Shown in pieces: positions 1 to 5,485 of a stretch of 10,036 nucleotides of DNA (the first letter of the stretch is position 1; the number at the start of each line of letters is the position of its first letter). The translations under genes and the position numbers were made by a program. The notes under the pieces are model-generated. The model had not been told where the DNA came from. It did no database searches and saw only the letters and a list, made by a program, of their open reading frames with translations. This DNA is from Cytophagaceae bacterium (lineage in GTDB: Bacteria; Bacteroidota; Bacteroidia; Cytophagales; Spirosomataceae), in assembly GCA_027485075.1 (NCBI GenBank), contig JAIXRT010000150.1, forward strand, positions 1 to 10,036, in the 5' to 3' direction.

Positions 1-305
1 ACGAGCGATAAATCTAACTCAAGTGCTCGCACGAGTACCATGGCTCCGGCGATGTAATGAACAGGCAGGCAAAGTAAAGCTACATCGTTGGGATGTAAAT
101 GAAGCCAATCACCCGTCAAACGGGCAGATGCAATCATAGCTTCTCTTGGAATCAGGATAGATTTAGGTAATCCGGTTGATCCAGAAGTCATGAACTCAAA
201 ATGAGTTACTCCATCTTTCCACTTTTGACAAAAGTCAAACACCTGTCTTTCGAAATCAGAAGCAGGCGTAGGGTAATCAGGAGCATGCGGGGAGAAAAGA
301 AGCAT
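1..305 (-). CDS. menE: O-succinylbenzoate-CoA ligase MenE, N-terminal part (runs off the left edge)
   Basis: This is an adenylate-forming (AMP-binding) ligase that activates o-succinylbenzoate with ATP and CoA to OSB-CoA in cytoplasmic menaquinone synthesis. Reading the minus strand from the ATG at 305 gives 101 residues with no stop. The AMP-binding P-loop TSGSTGLPK lies at residues 40-48, followed by a stretch typical of MenE, LPVHYIAGAMVLVRAL (residues 80-95). Only 39 residues precede the P-loop, far fewer than in long acyl-CoA synthetases; as I recall, short MenE proteins of about 350 residues with such an N-terminus are usual in Bacteroidota, so I see no sign of truncation at this end. 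The rest of the protein, including the C-terminal lid, lies outside the window. The gene is divergent from the operon that carries menB, the next pathway step, which supports the MenE call over a generic acyl-CoA ligase. No clear Shine-Dalgarno sequence precedes the ATG. Confidence 0.85.
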   Translation of the reverse strand, partial: MLLFSPHAPDYPTPASDFERQVFDFCQKWKDGVTHFEFMTSGSTGLPKSILIPREAMIASARLTGDWLHLHPNDVALLCLPVHYIAGAMVLVRALELDLSL

Positions 306-322
306 AAATCAATAAATCATTC

Positions 323-330
323 CAAAAATA
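323..330 (-). promoter_or_regulatory. Possible -7 box of the menE promoter
   Basis: On the minus strand the bases read TATTTTTG, a match to the Bacteroidota -7 consensus TAnnTTTG. The box lies 17 bp upstream of the menE ATG, which would give a very short leader of about 10 nt. I found no clear TTG-type -33 element at the expected spacing (about 17-23 bp), and such boxes arise often by chance in AT-rich DNA. For the plus-strand operon the best match in the same spacer is the imperfect TAATTTCG at 344-351, also without a good -33 partner. Confidence 0.3.
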
Positions 331-362
331 GCCAAACATTCTCTAATTTCGTGAGTTAAATA

Positions 363-383
363 AAGGTTAATCATTTTAACCTT
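363..383. repeat. Perfect 8-bp inverted repeat just before the first operon gene
   Basis: The arms AAGGTTAA (363-370) and TTAACCTT (376-383) are perfect reverse complements separated by 5 bases. The right arm ends 6 bp before the ATG at 390 and abuts an alternative GTG at 384. It could be an operator for a dimeric regulator between the divergent menE and menB operons, or an RNA hairpin in the leader that affects translation. A chance origin is possible because the arms are AT-rich, and no regulator is encoded nearby. Confidence 0.4.
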
Positions 384-389
384 GTGTAC

Positions 390-854
390 ATGAGCGAAGA
401 TCCATTTGTAAATCCAATCAATCCTGATAAAGTTGCCCAAAATCCGGGCCTATTGCCCTACGCACACACAGCTGGTGGCGCGGTCATTAAACCGGAAGAC
501 ACAGGCAAAACCAAAGGAAGATCCATCTTGGCGATGCGTCAGCAGACGGACCGACAAATGAATCAACTGTACGAGCAAATGGAGATTTTGGCTAAGCAGG
601 CCAAAATGATTGCAGATCGAAAAGAAATTTCAGAGCGCATTTACGATGCCGCCATGGGTTTCGAACCCATCATTAGCGAAACATACTACATGTATGAAAA
701 GGAGGATGGAAGTGATTTACTTTCATTAGTTGCCCCGCACGAATGGGGCCGTTCCTTTAAATATAGCCGCTATTTAGCCAAAGTGATTTTACTCGCAGAC
801 CACACGTGGGATGTAACATACAACGAAGAAACAACCAAACATGATGATTTCTAA
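390..854 (+). CDS. DUF2452 family protein, function unknown
   Basis: This is a 154-residue soluble protein of the DUF2452 family, which I recognise from its conserved N-terminal part: [10 protein letters not shown] (residues 6-15), then [17 protein letters not shown] (19-35) and [11 protein letters not shown] (39-49). A predicted helical stretch with many Gln and charged residues follows at about 50-85, and the C-terminal half contains [12 protein letters not shown] (97-107) and APHEWGRS (115-122). There is no signal peptide or membrane segment. I prefer the ATG at 390 over an in-frame GTG at 384 because the family starts close to the FVNP motif and the GTG abuts an inverted repeat. The last 14 bp overlap the start of menB, so the two are probably translationally coupled. 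The biochemical role is not known to me; the position next to menB and menE does not establish a role in menaquinone synthesis. Confidence 0.8.
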   Translation: MSEDPFVNPINPDKVAQNPGLLPYAHTAGGAVIKPEDTGKTKGRSILAMRQQTDRQMNQLYEQMEILAKQAKMIADRKEISERIYDAAMGFEPIISETYYMYEKEDGSDLLSLVAPHEWGRSFKYSRYLAKVILLADHTWDVTYNEETTKHDDF

Positions 855-1668
855 TTTTCCGTGGAAACCAATTAAAGAGTACAAAGAAATTTTATTCCAG
901 CAATACGGCGGGATAGCTAAAATTTCCATCAACCGTCCACACAAGCACAATGCCTTTACACCATTGACTGTTCAAGAGATGTCGGAGGCCATGGAACTTG
1001 CTAGACAAGATACCTCAGTGGGAGTGATTATATTAACAGGTGAAGGCGGAAAGGCCTTTTGTTCGGGTGGAGATCAGAGTGTACGTGGGGATGGGGGATA
1101 TGTAGGTGAAGATTATGTACCTCGTTTAAATGTGCTTGATTTACAACGTCAAATTCGAACCATTCCTAAACCCGTTGTAGCTATGGTGGCTGGTTGGGCT
1201 ATCGGTGGTGGACATGTATTGCACGTGATTTGTGATCTATCTATTGCTGCTGAAAATGCCCGTTTCGGTCAAACAGGACCTAATGTAGGTTCATTTGATG
1301 GTGGATTTGGAGCTTCGTATTTAGCTCGTGTAGTAGGGCAAAAAAAGGCCCGTGAAATTTGGTTTCTATGCGATCAATATGATGCACAAGATGCCTTGCA
1401 AATGGGATTGGTTAATAAAGTTGTCCCATTAGAGGAGTTAGAAAACACCACCGTAGCTTGGTGTGAGAAAATATTAGAAAAGAGTCCATTAGCACTCCGC
1501 ATGTTAAAATCAGCCTTCAATGCTGAATTGGATGGTCAGGCAGGTATTCAAGAATTAGCTGGAAATGCGACGTTATTGTATTATTTATCCGATGAAGCCA
1601 AAGAAGGTAAAAATGAGTTTTTGGAAAAACGCAAACCTGATTTTTCGAAATTCCCTAAATTCCCATAA
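841..1668 (+). CDS. menB: 1,4-dihydroxy-2-naphthoyl-CoA synthase MenB
   Basis: This crotonase-fold enzyme closes OSB-CoA by an intramolecular Claisen-type condensation to 1,4-dihydroxy-2-naphthoyl-CoA, the step after MenE. The 275 residues match the usual MenB length. Visible motifs are [10 protein letters not shown] (30-39), the CoA and oxyanion-hole segment FCSGGDQ (73-79), the MenB-specific YVPRLNV (92-98), [12 protein letters not shown] (117-128) and the active-site stretch [19 protein letters not shown] (142-160). By alignment from memory with the E. coli enzyme, Q144, G146 and S151 match Q154, G156 and S161; Gly rather than Asp in the QTG triplet marks the bicarbonate-dependent type I class. 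NATLLYY (242-248) holds the expected C-terminal Tyr, and the end [10 protein letters not shown] is typical of MenB. Translation may start at either of two adjacent ATGs (841 or 844). The start lies inside the DUF2452 gene; the EVE gene follows after 2 bp. Confidence 0.95.
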   Translation: MMISNFPWKPIKEYKEILFQQYGGIAKISINRPHKHNAFTPLTVQEMSEAMELARQDTSVGVIILTGEGGKAFCSGGDQSVRGDGGYVGEDYVPRLNVLDLQRQIRTIPKPVVAMVAGWAIGGGHVLHVICDLSIAAENARFGQTGPNVGSFDGGFGASYLARVVGQKKAREIWFLCDQYDAQDALQMGLVNKVVPLEELENTTVAWCEKILEKSPLALRMLKSAFNAELDGQAGIQELAGNATLLYYLSDEAKEGKNEFLEKRKPDFSKFPKFP

Positions 1669-1670
1669 AC

Positions 1671-2075
1671 ATGAATTATTGGTTAGTTAAATCAGAACCA
1701 TTCAAATATTCTTGGGATGATTTCGTTAAAGAAGGGAAATCTGTTTGGGATGGCGTGCGTAATTACCAGGCGCGCAATAACCTGAAAGCAATGCAAAAGG
1801 GAGATTGGGTGTTTTTTTATCACTCAAATGAAGGTATGGAGGTTGTTGGTTTGGCTGAAATTTCAAAAGAGTTTTACCAAGACCCGACCACAGAGGACCC
1901 ACGGTGGGTAGTTGTCGAGTTAATACCGATCAAAAAATTGGCTAAGACGGTTACGTTAAAAGCCATGAAATCGGATGAACGATTAAGTAATTTGGCGTTA
2001 ATTAAACAATCGCGTTTATCCGTTACGCCTGTTTTAAAAGCAGAATTTGACATTATCTTAAGCCTAGCCGAATAA
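1671..2075 (+). CDS. EVE-domain (PUA-like) protein, THYN1-like
   Basis: This 134-residue protein is essentially one EVE domain, a PUA-like fold related to human thymocyte nuclear protein 1. Family hallmarks are the N-terminal NYWLVKSEP (2-10), WDGVRNYQARNNL (26-38), the strand GDWVFFYHS (44-52), VVGLAEI (58-64) and LIKQSRLSVTPV (110-121). EVE domains are thought to bind modified bases such as methylated cytosine in DNA or modified RNA through an aromatic pocket; fused forms occur in modification-dependent restriction enzymes. Here the domain stands alone with no nuclease or AAA partner, as in the many bacterial housekeeping copies, so a defence role is not supported. It starts 2 bp after menB and ends 3 bp before the next gene, so it is co-transcribed. 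Its ligand cannot be read from the sequence. Confidence 0.88.
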   Translation: MNYWLVKSEPFKYSWDDFVKEGKSVWDGVRNYQARNNLKAMQKGDWVFFYHSNEGMEVVGLAEISKEFYQDPTTEDPRWVVVELIPIKKLAKTVTLKAMKSDERLSNLALIKQSRLSVTPVLKAEFDIILSLAE

Positions 2076-2078
2076 ATT

Positions 2079-3680
2079 ATGAAAAGGTTGATCTTGCTTT
2101 TATTGATGCTTTGTGGCCAATTAAGTTTGGCTCAGCGAATTGAAATTCCCCAATTAAACAGCAATGTTGATAATTTTACAATTCCTATCGGGGAACAGGG
2201 GGTGGTACTCCTCAGTCAATTAAACAGTCAAGATTTTAACATCCGAAAATTAAATACGAATCTAGAGCAAACGTGGTCGGCAAATGCGGCCGTGGAAGCT
2301 TCACAAGATTATGTCACGCACAGTTACGATGGCAAAAACTTATTCTTACTTTTCAGCCGATTCAAAAGTAATTCCTACATCATTTTTCGCGTCAATACGT
2401 TAAACGGGAAAATTGAAAAATTCCAAATTATATCCGTTGACCGAATTGAAATATCCAATTTTAAAGCATTCAATGCCTCTTTATTCATCGGCGGTGTCGT
2501 AAATAGTCAAGCCGTCATTCTATTTACCAATCTGAACGAAAAGAAAACACGGATTCTTCCGTCCGTTGTTAAGGGTGAAGCTGAAATTCAATCTATGGAT
2601 TTGGATACAGCGTTCCAACAAGTAAACGTAACGTATTCAGTAGGTAAAAAAGCAAAAGATTATCAATTGTTGATTCGTTCATTTGATGAAGATGGGAATT
2701 TGTTGGGATCGGTTCAAATGAAGCCAACCGAGGAATTTGCCATGATGAATGGAAAACTAAGTCAAATGAATGATTCATTGCAAATCGTTGTTGGCACTTA
2801 CGGTCACAAAAACACCATCGGCTCATCTAAAGGACCTAGTTCACAGGGTTTCTATTTTCAGTCATTCATCGATGGGGAATTGCAGCACACTAATTTTCAA
2901 TCCTTCACTAAATTCACCAATTTCTTTGAATTCTTAAGCCCTAAACAACAAGAGCGGCAGGCGAAAAAAATCAAGGAGAAAGCAGCCAAAGGTGAAGAAC
3001 TACGTTTGGATTACCGCTTATTAATGCATGAAGTCATTCGAAAAGGTGATCACTACATTGTTGTGGCAGAATCTTTTTACCCAGACTACAAATACAATAA
3101 CATGGGCCTTTATGGACCAGGAATGTTGAATATGGGAGCTTTTAACAATTTCTATTCACCCTGGAGCATGATATATAATCCGTACCGCTGGGGATATGGA
3201 TACTATGGTTTATACTCTCCATTTTCGAGTTACTACAGTCCGTGGGGATATCGAGGCTACAATTTTTATGGCAATAATCAGCAGTTTGATGGCTGGGTGT
3301 ATACACATGCAATCGTAGCTGAATTGGATGAAAATGGACATGTACTTTGGGATCATTCCATTCCATTGAATGACACCAAAGAAGATAAGTTAACGCAGAA
3401 AATTAAAACATCGGTTGTTGGCGACCAAGTCACCCTCTCATATAGTAAGAATAACCAAATCATCAGCAAAATAATCAGTCAGTCTGGAACCGTAGAACAA
3501 GAGCGAATCATACAGATCGACACAGAAAATGAGGCAGACCGTGTTCGGAGATCATCCAAAGTAGATTTAAATTACTGGTATGGTCCTTATTTCATTGCCC
3601 ATGGAACACAATCCATCAATAATATTGAAGATGGAAAAAGAGACGTATTTTTTATCAACAAGATTCAATTCAATCCCTAA
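2079..3680 (+). CDS. Secreted protein of unknown function with a Tyr/Gly/Trp-rich segment
   Basis: I do not recognise a named family. The 533-residue product starts with a clear signal peptide: a KR pair, the hydrophobic run LILLLLMLCGQLSLA, and a likely signal peptidase I site after LSLA-Q (about residue 18-19). A Cys at 12 lies in the hydrophobic core, but nothing like a normal lipobox follows it. The rest alternates short hydrophobic strands with turns. Recurring pieces such as TNLEQTW (60-66), FDEDGNLLG (202-210) and LDENGHVLWDHSIP (416-429) suggest a beta-propeller-like or other all-beta repeat fold (inference). A charged, probably helical stretch covers 288-312. Residues 337-408 are strikingly rich in Tyr, Gly, Trp, Phe, Asn and Pro, with YSPW at 359 and 386 and YSPF at 379. 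There are no membrane segments after the signal and no type IX sorting domain is evident. It is the fourth gene of the operon, 3 bp after the EVE gene. Confidence 0.85.
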   Translation: MKRLILLLLMLCGQLSLAQRIEIPQLNSNVDNFTIPIGEQGVVLLSQLNSQDFNIRKLNTNLEQTWSANAAVEASQDYVTHSYDGKNLFLLFSRFKSNSYIIFRVNTLNGKIEKFQIISVDRIEISNFKAFNASLFIGGVVNSQAVILFTNLNEKKTRILPSVVKGEAEIQSMDLDTAFQQVNVTYSVGKKAKDYQLLIRSFDEDGNLLGSVQMKPTEEFAMMNGKLSQMNDSLQIVVGTYGHKNTIGSSKGPSSQGFYFQSFIDGELQHTNFQSFTKFTNFFEFLSPKQQERQAKKIKEKAAKGEELRLDYRLLMHEVIRKGDHYIVVAESFYPDYKYNNMGLYGPGMLNMGAFNNFYSPWSMIYNPYRWGYGYYGLYSPFSSYYSPWGYRGYNFYGNNQQFDGWVYTHAIVAELDENGHVLWDHSIPLNDTKEDKLTQKIKTSVVGDQVTLSYSKNNQIISKIISQSGTVEQERIIQIDTENEADRVRRSSKVDLNYWYGPYFIAHGTQSINNIEDGKRDVFFINKIQFNP

Positions 3681-3683
3681 ATT

Positions 3684-4592
3684 TTGGAAAACAAACAAGC
3701 TGCTATTGCGATCGAAACACCCGAATTTTGGGGTAAAAGTTATGAGTTAATTGATTCGGGTAATTTTGAAAAGCTTGAGCAGTTTGGCGAATTTTGTGTG
3801 CGACGACCTGAGCCACAGGCACTTTGGACAAAATCTTTGTCGGAAGAATTCTGGGCAGTAAAAGCAAATGCACATTTCAAAAAGGAAAAGGGAAGTACGG
3901 AACGAGGCGTTTGGGATATCAAAAAAGGAGTACCCGACAAATGGTTTATTCCCTATACATCTAAAAATCTTAATTTAAATTTCAAGATAAGTCTTTCATC
4001 CTTCAAGCATGTAGGCTTATTTCCTGAGCAAGCATCAAATTGGGAATTCTTAGCCAACAATATCCCATTGCTGAAGACTCCGAAACCCAAGTTTTTGAAT
4101 CTATTCGCGTATACGGGAGGTGCTAGTTTGGTATGCCGACAAATGGGTGCGGATGTAACGCACGTAGATTCGGTTAAACCCGTTTTGTCATGGGCTCGTG
4201 AAAATATGGAGGTTTCTAAGCTTGATTCGATTCGTTGGATGGCAGAAGATGCCTTAAAATTTGTCAAACGAGAAGCTCGCAGAGGCAATTTTTACCAAGG
4301 TGTCTTATTAGATCCACCCGCTTATGGTCGAGGTCCAGATGGAGAAAAGTGGGTATTAGAAGAGCAAATAGATGATTTATTGCGCTCAGTTAAAGAGATT
4401 TTAGATCCCAAAGAGCATATTTTACTCACAAACGTATATTCGTTAGGTTTCTCTACACTCGTGGTAGAAAATCTGGTCAATGGAATATTTAATGTCCCAT
4501 CCACTGCGGAATCTGGTGAATTGTACCTGAATGACCAATACGACAAAAAACTCCCATTGGGAGTTTTCCATCGGTATTTATATCAGTCTTAG
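3684..4592 (+). CDS. Class I SAM-dependent methyltransferase, RlmI/COG1092-like, TTG start
   Basis: A 302-residue Rossmann-fold methyltransferase, probably acting on RNA. Motif I is [12 protein letters not shown] (139-150), the acidic SAM-ribose residue is D162 in HVDSVK, and the catalytic-loop motif is [14 protein letters not shown] (210-223), the form seen in the branch of the COG1092 rRNA methyltransferase group annotated as class I SAM-dependent methyltransferase. Residues 105-122 ([18 protein letters not shown]) are also family-like. It lacks the N-terminal PUA domain of RlmI, and the only cysteines are C38 and C151, so no Cys sits near the DPPAY loop or the later [10 protein letters not shown] strand; m5C chemistry as in RlmI is therefore doubtful. 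No ATG or GTG is available before the conserved region: after the upstream gene's TAA come only ATT (3681) and TTG (3684), so TTG is the likely start. It is the last gene of the operon, and its stop overlaps the folD stop tail to tail by 4 bp. Confidence 0.85.
   Translation: MENKQAAIAIETPEFWGKSYELIDSGNFEKLEQFGEFCVRRPEPQALWTKSLSEEFWAVKANAHFKKEKGSTERGVWDIKKGVPDKWFIPYTSKNLNLNFKISLSSFKHVGLFPEQASNWEFLANNIPLLKTPKPKFLNLFAYTGGASLVCRQMGADVTHVDSVKPVLSWARENMEVSKLDSIRWMAEDALKFVKREARRGNFYQGVLLDPPAYGRGPDGEKWVLEEQIDDLLRSVKEILDPKEHILLTNVYSLGFSTLVVENLVNGIFNVPSTAESGELYLNDQYDKKLPLGVFHRYLYQS
4545..4567 (-). terminator. Intrinsic terminator for topA-folD, inside the end of the methyltransferase gene
   Basis: A perfect 9-bp stem (4547-4555 with 4559-4567, arms AAAACTCCC and GGGAGTTTT) encloses a 3-base loop. 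Read on the minus strand, the hairpin is followed by a run of six T (4550 down to 4545), and it begins 22 bp past the folD stop, as expected for a factor-independent terminator. On the plus strand only four T follow, and termination there would cut the methyltransferase message before its stop codon at 4590-4592, so the minus-strand role is favoured. The bases also encode KKLPLGVF of the methyltransferase. Confidence 0.7.
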
Positions 4593-5479
4593 TTTTTCGG
4601 ATAAATTACACCTTTTGCAGCTAGGAGCGTGTTTTTCATAAGAGAAACGATCGTCATCGGACCCACGCCTTTAGGTACAGGTGTCAGAAAAGAACAGATT
4701 GGGAAAACGGAGTCAAAGTCTACATCACCTTTTAAAGCAAAGCCTGATTTTTTACTCGCGTCTTCTACGCGCGTCAAACCTACGTCAATAACCACGGCAC
4801 CTGGCTTAACATGCGCAGCGGTGATAAACTCTGGCTTACCTAATGCCGCAATCAATATATCAGCTTGTTGGCACATCTCCTCCAAATTAGGCGTCCGTGA
4901 ATGCGTTAACGTTACGGTACAGTTTCCTTGCGGATGATTACGCTGCATGAGGATGGACATAGGTAAACCGACGATTTGGCTACGGCCAACCACCACACAG
5001 TGTTTACCTGCAGTTTCAATATTGTAATAGGCCAATAAATCCAACACTCCTTGAGGAGTAGCCGAAATATAGGCTGGTAAACCTTTAGCCATTCGACCGA
5101 TGTTTATCGGATGAAAACCATCGACATCTTTGGACGGATGGATTGTTTCCATGACACGATCTGGATTAATATGATTAGGTAAAGGCAACTGAACAATTAG
5201 GCCATCCATGTCAGGATTATCATTTACTTCCTGAACAGCCTTTAATAATTCTGCTTCCGTGATTGTCGGATCAAATCGCAATAGGGTAGATGCAAAACCC
5301 AATTCACCACATGACTTTACTTTGTTTGCCACGTAGGTTTCTGATGCTCCGTTATCACCCACTAAAATCGCTACTAAATGTGGAGGACGTTTTCCAGCTG
5401 ATACTAACGCGTTAACTTCTTCTGAAATGGCCGATTTCATGGATTCGGCAACCATTTTACCATCAATAATCTGGCTCAT
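4589..5479 (-). CDS. folD: Bifunctional methylenetetrahydrofolate dehydrogenase/cyclohydrolase FolD
   Basis: FolD oxidises 5,10-methylene-THF to 5,10-methenyl-THF with NAD(P)+ and hydrolyses this to 10-formyl-THF, supplying one-carbon units for purines and formyl-Met-tRNA. The 296 residues fit the usual length. Seen in the sequence: the catalytic YxxxK (Y49, K53) in [20 protein letters not shown] (96-101), [12 protein letters not shown] (117-128, with D120 expected to bind folate), TPQG (141-144), the dinucleotide-binding [13 protein letters not shown] (162-174), DVGLTR (232-237), GDVDF (251-255) and the terminal signature [11 protein letters not shown] (266-276). The first Gly usually found after TPVP is Lys here (K270). 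The start lies 6 bp downstream of the topA stop on the same strand, so the two are very probably co-transcribed from the topA promoter. The stop overlaps that of the convergent methyltransferase gene by 4 bp, and a terminator-like hairpin follows. Confidence 0.96.
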   Translation of the reverse strand: MSQIIDGKMVAESMKSAISEEVNALVSAGKRPPHLVAILVGDNGASETYVANKVKSCGELGFASTLLRFDPTITEAELLKAVQEVNDNPDMDGLIVQLPLPNHINPDRVMETIHPSKDVDGFHPINIGRMAKGLPAYISATPQGVLDLLAYYNIETAGKHCVVVGRSQIVGLPMSILMQRNHPQGNCTVTLTHSRTPNLEEMCQQADILIAALGKPEFITAAHVKPGAVVIDVGLTRVEDASKKSGFALKGDVDFDSVFPICSFLTPVPKGVGPMTIVSLMKNTLLAAKGVIYPKN

Positions 5480-5485
5480 AGCTAC

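Noticed and set aside
841..1668. MenB as a generic enoyl-CoA hydratase
   Set aside because: The YVPRLNV block, the [12 protein letters not shown] stretch and the PDFSKF ending are specific to MenB, and menE lies next door.
1671..2075. The EVE protein as part of a modification-dependent restriction or other defence system
   Set aside because: There is no nuclease, McrB-type AAA, toxin or mobile element nearby; the neighbours are housekeeping genes and the domain stands alone.
2593..3366. Minus-strand open frames opposite the secreted-protein gene (2593-2826 and 3142-3366)
   Set aside because: They lie antisense to a well-formed gene with a signal peptide, resemble no family and are Cys/His-rich in the way chance translations often are.
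3740..4546. Three minus-strand open frames opposite the methyltransferase gene
   Set aside because: They are shadows of a gene with clear SAM-binding and DPPAY motifs; no motif or start signal supports them.
4629..4937. 102-codon plus-strand open frame inside folD (and a 60-codon one at 5427-5609)
   Set aside because: Both are antisense to folD or topA coding sequence with strong family motifs; their translations show nothing recognisable.
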